From Azolla caroliniana (lineage: Eukaryota > Polypodiophyta), in NCBI GenBank assembly GCA_043228905.1, contig JBHGNT010000017.1, positions 4,216,001 through 4,280,000 on the forward strand: a stretch of DNA of 64,000 bases, written 5' to 3'. The number at the start of each line of letters is the position of its first letter. Position 1 is the stretch's first letter. The notes below the pieces were generated by a model that made no database searches, was not told where the DNA came from, and saw only the letters and a program-made list of their open reading frames with translations. Below are positions 35,871-46,800 of the stretch, in pieces. The translations under genes and the position numbers were made by a program.

Positions 35871-35887
35871 AAATGCTTCTGATTTTG

Positions 35888-36500
35888 TCATCCCCTCATA
35901 AAAGTTTGCTTCAGCCCCCAACAACATCATCACTCATCCTTATCAAACAAAGAAAACATGTTTCCTTTTCCCCAAGCAACATGTCACCGACCACCACAAA
36001 CGTCCACAGCAACCATCTCACCATAGCATAACAAAACTTGTACATACCAAACAAAAACCTAATGACACTACTGTCTTAATCCCCTCATGAAATTTCACTT
36101 CTTCCCCCGACACCAACGTCACTCATCCTTTACAAATTTCTTCGTTTTCCACATCAACCGTCTATTCGTTGGCCATTGAAGTCCTATACAAACAGAAAAT
36201 AGAGTGAATGTGCTATCCTCATCCCCTCATAAAAACATTGCTTCAACTCCCAACACCACCATGATTCACTCATCCTTAAAAATAGAGAATTTGCTTCAAT
36301 GACCACATCAACCATCTCGATTTATACCACCGAGAACCTGTACCACAAAAACAGAATGAGCTTACTATACTAATCCCCTCATGAAATTATGCTTCATCCC
36401 CCTACACCATCGTCACTCATCCTCTACGGAAATGTGTTATCCTCATCCTCACCAAGTTTCTTCGTTTTCCACATCAACCATCTGTGCAAAGTCACGTTCC
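35888..36500. repeat. Imperfect tandem repeat, four units of about 140-190 bp
   Basis: Units begin near 35890, 36070, 36219 and 36370 with ATCCCCTCATRAAA, followed by a TTCCCCC-ACACCA stretch and TCACTCATCC. They are strongly diverged, with no coding content. Confidence 0.65.
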
Positions 36501-36603
36501 AATTGCCAAGCTAATGTCCGATTATCAACGTTAACACTTGTTAACAACATCAAATGAGGTTGCTACAATGAAGATACGAACAACGTATGGATGTATTTAA
36601 TAG

Positions 36604-37050
36604 TGTTGAGAATCAAGCTCAACATAGTGCAACGTGTGAACACACCTTTTGAGAATCTATGATTACTCAAAGGTCAAGAGTCACGCCACTACTCTCTACA
36701 CATTAATTATGTGTCATAGAATCATTTTCTATGACACATAACTAATGAGTTACATATTCCCCATGACTATGAGTCTTCACATTCGCCAAGAGAGAGAGTG
36801 GTTGTTGTAGTTAGTTAATGAAGAGAGAATATGAGCACCCTCCTCACACTTCGTATTAAGTTGGTTGTGACTCCTTGTTATGCTACATTTTGTAAATCTT
36901 ATTCTACTTGTGAAATATACACCTTCTGCTTGAGTATTCTATTTTCCTCTCATTTATCTATCTTGAGTTCTCTTTTCTCTCCTCTCATTTTCTCTCACAC
37001 ATATACGCACGTCTATTTCGCTGCACAAGAATCACCATCGATTCTTTACA
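36604..37050 (+). repeat. Solo LTR of the TGTTGAG copia family
   Basis: A 447-bp element starting TGTTGAGAATCAAGCTCAAC and ending TTCTTTACA, with identical 5-bp flanks AATAG at 36599-36603 and 37051-37055. Its ends match copia-1 and copia-2 LTRs. No internal region remains, so the element was lost by LTR-LTR recombination. Inside is an inverted repeat with 20-bp arms (36701-36720 and 36728-36747, one mismatch, 7-bp loop). Confidence 0.88.
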
Positions 37051-37055
37051 AATAG

Positions 37056-39005
37056 TGGCAATATAGCAAGTGGGATTACTGGTGTCATATGGAATTGGGA
37101 CTTAGGATGTTTAACTAAAGGCTTTTTCTCTAATTTCTCTTTGGAGGCCTTCCAACAGTTCTCAAGACAATGCAATGTAAATGCTTCACACGAATTGCGG
37201 GATTTTTGTCACCATTAGCATGGTAGTTGTGTGTTTGGTTTCATATGTAGGGACATATGTTCTCATAAATGACTAAACTACCATACATGTGCAATTGAAA
37301 GTTTGTCATTGGCTCACTATGAGGAAATTTTGTAGAATGGGGTCAAATGTCCATGGATAAACCAAATTGTTAGGATTATCTTGCACTCTTGGTTTGATGA
37401 ATATATGCTTGGACCATCTTGTTAGCTTCTTGTTCGAGAGACAAGAGTTTATCATTGGGGGTTCCATTTGGTCTCTCTTATTGCAAAGTTGGTTAAAAAC
37501 TCTTCATTACCATAAAGGAAGCATTCCAAACTTTGTCTAGAAGTGTTCAAACCCAAAATTCTGGTTTGGTCGCTCTAAAGGGAGGCCAAAAACAATGACT
37601 CTTATACCAGCTAAGAGTGGCTTATAAGCTATTGTGATTTGTATGAACCAATCTATGTGTTCATGAGTTTCAATTGTAATTGAATATGAAATGAAGGGTG
37701 GCACCAAATTTAAAGAGCCCATAAGGTCCGCATATCACCACTCTGGCCAAGGTTGTATAATAATGCATCTTAAACTTACTAATATCCAAACCATTATAAC
37801 TCGATTATTAATGGCGTCCTTAGCAAATTCAACGGGTAGTATGTTTGTGATATCCATGGATGTTGTTTTTCACATATTGTGCTCCCCTTTATTTGGTCTA
37901 GTTCTAAAATTTCTAGTAATATCAATAGGTCATTGCAAAAGTCCATACACTCTTCGAGAACAATATATATTTGTGCAACCTTTTTTCTACGATGGTTGTC
38001 TCTAGTTATTTGTTCACTCCATAGGTCTAACTCTTTGGTCATTACTTTTAGTTCAAGTGTAGCTAAACATAGGACTTGAACGGTTCGGTTTCAGTTTAAC
38101 TATTTTGGCCTTGTCCAAACCAAACCGATTAAGCCTTATCCGTTTGGGAGTTTCCAAACTTGAACCAAACCGATGACCAAAACTAGTTTAGCCAAACCAC
38201 TTTAGCCTTAATCGGTCTAGGAACCAGTTTGAATCTAACGAATCGAGTTCGGCTCAACTTGAGCCTTATCAAATCAAGCTAAAGCCTGAACCATTTAAAA
38301 AACAGTTTAACTACTTAGTTTAGGCTTGAGCACAATCATTGCCCACTCTTAGTTGCACCATAGAAAGATATTTGTATATGTCATTTACACTTAATCATAG
38401 TGAGTTTTTGCTTTGGGAAAATACATAGGATGTGCATGTGGATCCTTTCTCATTTGATCCCGTTTTTTCATTAAAGACTATATTCTTGAGCCATACCCCA
38501 GACATTTCATCATTCTTTTTATGTTTGGGAAGTATTATCATAATCATAGTATGAACCAAAACGTACCATACATGCATTCGCATCCGCGAATGAGTCAATC
38601 ATTCAAGTATGGTAAACACCCTCAAAGAATGATAAATACCATACTTTTGGATTTACTATTTATTATGAGGTAAATAAACCTAAAAAAGGGGGAAAAAACT
38701 AAAAAAACTTTAAAAAATGGGGAAAAAACTAAAAAAAAACACAAAAATGTTTGAATAACATTCGCATTCGTTTTCCAATGTAGGAAAATGAATGTTATGC
38801 TAGACGAACACAAATTTTATGTACTATGAGGTTATTGATATATATATATCAATAACCTCTTTAAAGAATACTCGTAACGTTAAAACCATCCTAAGTTATT
38901 ACTAGGCACTTTAATGCTAATGAATCGTTCCAATTCAAACTATTAGAGTCATAGTTGAGGGCAAGACCAAATAATGGAATTGAATGAGAAAATATGAGAG
39001 AATAA
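37056..39005. other. Intergenic, no gene
   Basis: No gene recognised. Positions 38070-38330 are rich in AACCGGTTTGG-like words. The palindrome at 38828-38859 is listed separately. Confidence 0.5.
38828..38859. repeat. Perfect 32-bp palindrome
   Basis: Arms GAGGTTATTGAT and ATCAATAACCTC flank an ATATATAT centre. It would extrude as a hairpin with no real loop. Confidence 0.95.
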
Positions 39006-39029
39006 GAGGGATATGTTATCAACCAATTG

Positions 39030-39400
39030 ATGAAGTTGTGTTTTGTCTAGATCTCCCACCTCATATGCATCTTTATCTAACATTCCATGTATCGCCTTTC
39101 AATGATGGGACCTTATGTTCTATATATGATTCGTGTTATTCCTCCTCTACCCTTTGTTGAGGTGGTTGGTTGTCCAAAATATGAGGCAGAAACCATTTTG
39201 GACTCCAAGGTTATATTATTTCATCAATTGGTTAGGTTATACACCTAATGGTCAAACTTGAGGGGCTCTCGACAATCTCACTAATGTCACTAAACTTGTG
39301 GCTGAATTTTCCAATTGATATATCAATAAGCTAAGTTGTCGTTCATGCATTGTGACTTGTGTCATTGTCAAAGGAAAGTGATAGTGCCATGAGCATATAT
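39030..39400 (+). pseudogene. Relic of a chromovirus 3' end (integrase tail and chromodomain)
   Basis: Around 39050 the sequence reads L-D-L-P-P-H-M-H-L, matching the L-N-L-P-P-Q-L-R-I of the gypsy element at 5374-11047. Y-E-A-E-T-I-L-D-S-K follows near 39179, then (in another frame) N-W-L-G-Y-T-P-N and N-L-T-N-V-T-K-L. A purine tract and a TGCCATGAGCATATATGCC LTR-like start follow at about 39380. It is much more decayed than the nested element. Confidence 0.72.
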
Positions 39401-41863
39401 GCCGTAAATATTTATTAAAACCAAGACTTCTTTAAAGATTAGTCATAACCTTAATCATTGTGCCATGTTAAGTGACTTTGCCCAATCACTTATTTAGTCA
39501 ACCAAGAGTAAGGTGACCCCCCCAGATTTGGTTGTGACCTTTGGCAGTGCAACACTCCAAGGTATGAGTCGTGGTTGTCCCTTCGTGAAAATATGATTCA
39601 ATACTTTCACCTTTACAATTGTTTTACATTTTCCACAATTATAAATGTGTCCTTTTTGGGAGGATATAAATGGCACCTTTATATCCCGTTGCATCGTTTA
39701 GCCATATCCAAGTGTTATCCTAAGTCTCCAAGGAGTTTGCATAAATTTGGACATTAGCATGGAATATGATGTGTCTCACAACCTATAGGCACTTGATAGT
39801 AAATATCATATAATTTATAATGACCATGTCAATATACATGAGCAATCACGACCATGTACAATGTACATACCTCTCGAGCATAGACATATATATGAGAATT
39901 TTCATCTCCGATCATCATAAAAAATAGCTAAACATGCTAGACCTAAAATTTCAAGATTTCAAGGTGTTTGAAAGAAAGAAAACACCTATACAAATTTGAA
40001 GTACATATTAATAAAAGTCTTGATAAAATTTGAAAACCTTGTTTTTTTACATTTAACAAGATACCAATCAAACAATTTTTTTATCAAGATATCATTTGAT
40101 TTATTGAAATTACCAAAATACGCATAAACGGTAATCATCTTAGTCATCACAATTCTCAAGCATTGTCTGTAGTCAACTAGTTTTACTTCAACCTCGTATA
40201 AAAAATTAGTTGGTGGTCGATAAGACACTCGATTAAGTAACCTATATTGATTACTGATTAGATTGAACTCACTATATAAAGTTATTTTAAATTATACCAG
40301 ATTAATTGTGGATTGAGCCTAATCAAACTTGATTGATACTTTGATACTTCTTTTTTTTCAAAACAAGATAGGGGTATTATTATAATTTAGGCAATCGAGG
40401 ATGCCAAAAAGTTAGGGGCATTTGGTGTTATTATCTTAGAGAAACTACTTCATTTTACTAGGGATATGTAGTACTATTTCTCAAATGACAAGGGACACCT
40501 TCAAGAATGTGTTTCATTCGTATTGAAATTTCTCCCTAAAGTTTGTGGAACACTATTCCATATAAAAGTTATATGATGCATATTACTCGATCTAACATCA
40601 AATAATATGCATTAGATAACGATGACAACATTAGATAATTATAGACTAACAATAACAATGATCATTTAGGTTTTTCAAATTTTGAGTTATCCGATCAAGG
40701 AATACTTAACAATACATTAGATTTACACAATGACAATATTAGATAACTATGCACTAACAATAACAATGACCATTTAGGTTCTTCAAATTTCAAGTTATCC
40801 TATTGAGAAATACTTACGAATTTTGTATAAAAGGTTTACCACCTTTTTGAAAAGTTACTTTTGGAAGAACATGGGCTCACTTGGTTCACGTGTTTTGGCA
40901 TGCCATTTTTTGGTGTGGTACTATGCTGTTAATGATGTAACCATTCACACACATTTTACATTGTTTACAATTTGGCACTAACAAATATTCATATGGATGT
41001 GGTCTACAAGGTGGCAATAAAAAACTCCAAATGTCAATACCTTCTTTCCCAATTATGTTCGTAAGATGCACAATTGGGGCCAATGTTGCTATACCTTAGG
41101 TATTTAGGCAAGTAAAACCTCCGTACTTTTTGTTCATCGATATCACCTTCTCGATGTTCACATGATGGTGGCAATTGAGAAGTGACACATTTCTTCCTTT
41201 GATGATGACACATTCATTACAAAATATCCACAACTTTAGAACCTTTTTTTTTTAGTACGATGTTATGGAAGCTTTAGAGTTTCCCCAATATGTGAGGGTC
41301 CACAAAAGTCAGATTTGCCAACAATGTTTTAGGGCTTCTAAGTGAGATTTTCCTAGCATACTTCTAACTAAGCTTGGGCTCACTTGTGGTAGGAAGCATC
41401 GTGGTGTTGGGTGACATGGTGATGGCATTGTTAGTTGGTGCAAACAACATGGTGGATAGACAACCTCGGCTTTCAACAACAACGATAGTGGATCAAAATA
41501 TTTGAAGCCGAATTTAACATTATAAACGGGAACTAAAAATCGTGCACAATCAATAATGATCTATGTTTTTTCATATGACCATTTTACTCTCGAGTCCCTT
41601 CATCTCATCAATGTTAACTTTGTTTTTGTTTTTGGCATTTGTTTCTCTTCGGTGAATTGTGTTGTCTATCTCGTGTGAAGCAACATATTAAAAAAGATAG
41701 CTTCATGGGAACTATATGAAGTTGTACCCCTTGATTTGTTTAGAGTGACCTAAATATCCATTTGCCGATATTTTCTGCTTCGGTTTCTGCCGACATGAGA
41801 GAATTGTGGGTGGGTGATGCCATACGATGTATTTTTTCGACACCCAACATTTCAAGCATATTC

Positions 41864-41865
<2 letters not shown>
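39401..41865. other. Intergenic, nothing recognised
   Basis: AT-rich sequence without a supportable gene. Positions about 40600-40690 and 40735-40800 share a diverged repeated segment (AACAATAACAATGA-CATTTAGGT). Confidence 0.45.

Positions 41866-41912
<47 letters not shown>
41866..41912. repeat. (CT)n microsatellite
   Basis: About 23 uninterrupted CT units. Confidence 0.95.
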
Positions 41913-41916
<4 letters not shown>

Positions 41917-41959
41917 ATTTGAGTTGAGAATCTGACATGGGCGGATAACAAGATTCTTT

Positions 41960-42128
41960 AGTCTCTTTTATCTTATTTACTTGTATGTTTACTTAGTAAT
42001 ATTTACCGTATTTTGATTCGTTGTTCTTAATGTCACGACAACAGTTAAGATGTCATCTCTTGGTGGGTCTTATAGGCCATTTTGGTCTCTTAAAAGACAT
42101 TAATATTTCTTTCTTTCTTTCTTTCTTT
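41960..42128 (+). mobile_element. 5'-truncated LINE 3' end with (TTTC)n tail
   Basis: Matches the 3' untranslated end of the LINE in the hydrolase intron (about 55940-56098), including TCTTATAGGCCATTTTGG and CTCTTAAAAGACATTAATAT, and ends in a TTTC microsatellite. Only the tail is present, as expected for truncated target-primed insertions. Confidence 0.75.
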
Positions 42129-42373
42129 GCATGCATGGAAATGATACAAATTGACGATATCAAATGGACAATTTACCCACGTGGGAAGAGAAGGATTTGG
42201 ACGCGTTGTCATCATCTGCTGTGTAGAAATTACTAGGAGGTACAAGTAAGAGAGTTCCTTCTTCCTATAGGGGTCAGCTTTTGAGAATTACTGAGAAGTA
42301 CCCCCACTAGGTTCTTAAGGGCTTCCTTTCTTTTTTTTTCTTTTCTTTTTACCGAGAAGTACATATGTAGAGT

Positions 42374-42678
42374 TTTGCTATGGTTTTTGGGTTCGGAAAT
42401 TACATTTACGTGCCAATGGTTTCAAAAAAGCACCAAAGAAGTAACCCCCCCCTCGCCCAATCCCCAAATCACTACACGAAGGAAGCATTGATAGGATATG
42501 ATGAATGTATATGCAGTGTATATTACTGTAATTGCCCCTCCGCAGTTCCGCTATGGTTATTGCTTTTGGAAATTACATTTAAATGTCAATGCATTGATAG
42601 ATACAATGAATGTATATGTGTGTGGGTGTATACATGTATGCATGCATACATACATACATACATACATACATACATACA

Positions 42679-42711
<33 letters not shown>

Positions 42712-42727
42712 TACTGTAATTGCCCCT
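42374..42727. repeat. Tandem duplication with a (CATA)n expansion in copy 2
   Basis: Copies at about 42374-42541 and 42550-42727 both contain GGAAATTACATTTA, GCATTGATAG and end TATTACTGTAATTGCCCCT. Copy 2 carries 15 or more CATA units (about 42646-42706), absent from copy 1. Open frames here are repeat artefacts. Confidence 0.8.
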
Positions 42728-42932
42728 ATGAGCAGCTTTTCAAATTTACCGAAGATACCCCTCTCTCCTTCCCCTGCTTCCCCCCCCCCCCCCCCCCCCC
42801 CTCTTTCTCTCTCTTTGATTTCGTTTGTTTCTGGAAGCTCACGCAACCTTCTTCTTCATTCTCCATCTCTCCTCTCTGTTTCTGTTGCATTCTTCCTTTC
42901 AATCAGCTCTCTCTCTCTCTCTCTCTCTCTCA

Positions 42933-42992
<60 letters not shown>

Positions 42993-43845
42993 TTCTTCTT
43001 CACCAAACTCCCCCGACCTATGTTCAATTCTTCTAACAGGTAAAAGAAGACTCATTTCTTTCCTCTTCATTCTCCTTTTTTCTGCTGAGAATGTTATTTG
43101 ATCGATTGATCCTACAACATCATTCATCGCCCATCATCTTGGTCATCATTAATTGCACCACATCTGTCCTCATCGTTATCAGCCATAGATGCTTCGAGTT
43201 TCATTTCATTAGAATTCTGATCTGGTCTGTCCTGATGGGTCCAGCTGATCACGTGGTTCTGCTTTCTGCGGAATAAACTTTTTTGTTGGAGAGATCCATG
43301 GGGATCATAGTACCTTGGAAAGAATTCAAGTGCACAGTTCTATGTATAACGTGAAAATTTATATCCGCTCTACTGAAGCTAATATTTGGCAAAGCGAAGC
43401 TTAAGGAGCTTTTCATGTCGCACTATATTCTAGGTATATGTATTAGCACGCAGTACATGTAATCACGAACAAAGCTCAGTTTTGAGGAGGTTCAATTGGG
43501 ATTATATATATCAAGAAAGGTCTACTAGAATAGAGTTTTGATCTCCCAAAATTCCTCTGTTATTAAGTCGGAGCTTTGCTGATGGCTAGATCATGAAGGG
43601 CACCACATCTAAATCATCTATCTCCTGCATGCTTTTTGTGCTAAATTGAAAAATCGTTGTTTGCATTCGAGGCAGCATGTAAGAATCATAATAAATTTCT
43701 GAAGGACATTAAGCTTATTTATGTGTAGTTATACTTATCTTGCTTCATATCATCGTAGATGTACAAATATATCTGATAATCAGCCAATTTAGATATCTGA
43801 TATATTCTTTGCACTGCAGCATCTCAAATATTCAATTGTGAAGGA
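42728..43845. other. Low-complexity region upstream of the hydrolase gene
   Basis: A poly-C run (about 42780-42800), CT-rich stretches (42800-42930) and a (CA)n microsatellite (about 42932-42989), then unremarkable sequence. The CT-rich part may include the 5' leader of the hydrolase gene, but no start site is defined. Confidence 0.45.
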
Positions 43846-46800
43846 ATGATCACGAATGTAGAATTCGGGAGTGGCCGTGGATGTATGGAAAAACATAATT
43901 TAGTCTCTCTCTTGGCTGGGGGTTCAAGTCTAAGGAGCCATGCTACTTACTATAAGCAGACAAAAACATCTCATCAGTTGTCTCTCTCCAACTCTAGCAA
44001 TATTAAAACCACAAGGACTATGTGTATAGGTAAGAGCATCAAATAAGAATACAGTATACTATAGGTTTTCCTTAAGCACGTGACAATCATTGACTACTTA
44101 TACTTGGGATAAAATCCTAAATACCCCGGAGTTTTTCTTGATCTCTTCGAATGCTCCTGCCCAACCCCTCTCGAGCGATCATACGTTCTACTTGAGAAAA
44201 TATACCCCCATCTTTCTTCTTTAGGGGTTGAGCAGGGGAATTTAGGAAAATAAATGAAAACACAAGGGTATTAGGAGTTTTCCCCTTAATGCTGTTTGAG
44301 GATTCTTATTGTGCAAGGTATTTATATCAGGGGCAGGAACAACAGATGATCAACATAAACAGGAAACCAAGAATTATCCAACCATTCTGTCATTTAATGG
44401 TGAACAAAATTTCGAACCACAAAAGAATAAGGCATCCGTTCCAACGAACCTCATCACTTTAACGTATGCATGTTAGAGTTACAACTATAATTCTGAACCA
44501 GATAATTCCCACATTGTGAATTTAACCACATTTCTAAAGTGGCTTCCATGAAATTATACTTCAATGTATCCAAATTATATATTTTGTTCTTGCAGGCTTG
44601 ATGGAATCAATGAGGATGATGTGCAAAGGTGAATCGTTTGCTCTACACTTGAGAGAATCTATCATTACAAAGTTCAATCATTATGTCAATGGACAATGTT
44701 AAATTCTCTTCTTACTATCTTTTTCTCTTTTTTGGGTTGAAATTCCTTAATATCGATGGTGAATCTTGAATGATCCATAAATAGAATGTTAAAATTGTTC
44801 CTGATCCTGGTGGCATAAGAATATGATTAAAGTGCCAAAAACTAATAGAGAAGTGTTAGAAACCTATTTAGATCTAATCACCTATTTGTTAGGGCATCTC
44901 ATTCTCATAGTATAGAACAAAAAAAATCAAGAAATTATTCTACGTGTGCTGCATAGGCTACCCCATTGTTTGGAATATGTGAATGAGGTAAATTTTTCTT
45001 GGTATGCATCAGTATTACATAAATGATTACACATGCAGACATATGTTTTTAATGTTTTCCTTACTTTTTTGTACTTGATCCTGACTTAGGGAAAGACCAC
45101 CTTGTCTGCATGTATCTTGTCATATGTGTACAAAAATGAAAATGCAACTATTGGGTTACGTTTGAGTCCGATAGAAATAAACTGGTGCTGGAATTAGTAG
45201 TTTATGTAAATCACACCACACTCTATTAGATGATACATGCAGAGCAATCTATAATGGGCGAGTAGCATTTGCATGTAGACGTACTTGCAAATTGGCCGTG
45301 CTCTTTGCCAATTATACATTATGGCACATTGAACTCATATACACGGTCCTAGCTAAAGTTTTTCAATAAATACACATTCTCTATCACTAACACATATATT
45401 TATTGCTAATGATGCACCATTAATTTGAAAAATAAGAATTTGTGGAATTGAAAATTTCTAGACTTCATGGTTGAATGTGATTATAAATGAGTTGAAAGAT
45501 AGATTGTTTTTTATGTGTCGATATGAACCCATAAGTCTGTCTATATGTAAACATGATACTTGGCTGAACATCCTCTCATTTTCTTATAAATTAATATCTT
45601 TCTTAAGAATGTATATGATCATTTAACGCAGAATGAAAACACAGTTAAAGGAGGTAAATGGTATTGTTGATGTATGGGTTGGGCCATTTGTAAAAGATGG
45701 TATTCGTGGAGGTTCAGTGATTGTGAATCTACAAGTGGAAGCAAGCACACCTTCTGTTATAGTGATCAATCAAATTCAAGAATTATATCAGCACTTAATT
45801 GTACTGCCCTATAAGCCGAAGACATGGATATGGAGGTGAGTTCTCTTTCATCACTATCATAATCTTATTGTGTTTTTTCATCAATTTGTTTTAATAGCAT
45901 GACGCTCATAATAAAATATAGGCTAGGAAACAGGAACTAGTTTTCTTTTTCATGCTTATTTGAGCACCTCCATGTTTTATGCAATAAGCAATGTGGGAGA
46001 TTTTCTTAAGCCTGGGCCTCACTTAGTGGACACTCTCTTTTTGTGATCGACATATCCCCGAATAGTAAGCAATACAGTAAGAGAATGTTGTAACTTTTCC
46101 TCGATGGAAATGATGGTGTACATGAACCAAATGGTGAAGAAAAGATGAAAGGGAGGAATTGAGCATGGGCATAGAAGTTGGTTGCCACTTTATTTTGGAA
46201 TGATCAGATAATCACATTTTATTAAAGCTCAATATAATGAGGAAAGTTGGAAACCTAAAGATTTGCTTTGTGAGTTGGTGACCATCTCTTCATGACACAT
46301 CATTCTTGTGCACTGCATATTGAAGACCATTTACGTCTTGATTCATGTATTATAATCAATATGAGCTGCAAGTCTCACAAATTCTGAGGGACACATGCAT
46401 CATTGAATCATAATGGTGGAACCTCACAAGAACCATTGGATTTCATAGTTCATCATAGAGAATGAAGTGTTACTTCAGGTCTATGAGCAGATGACGTTTC
46501 TAATGAGTGTAGTGAGACCTAGTGGAGTCTTGAAATTCTCTATCTTTTCTGAAGCAGTGAATGTACACATATTTGAGAATGTTCTCTAACAGAATTTTTT
46601 TTGCTGTCATGCAGAGGTCAGAAAATACAGTATGGTGCAGCAGGATGTGGGAAGCCTATAATTCTTGTGCATGGTTTTGGTATGGTATATCATGATGTGT
46701 GCTAATATTTAAGATTTGTTTGGGGTGATTAAACCTAAATGATAGAGATTTACTTTTTCAATATATTGTCATTTGGATTCTTCACAAGAATTATCTTTTA

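Noticed and set aside
42380-43101. Open frames rich in Tyr-Ile-His-Thr, Ser-Leu and Thr-His
   Set aside because: They are translations of CATA, CT and CA microsatellites.
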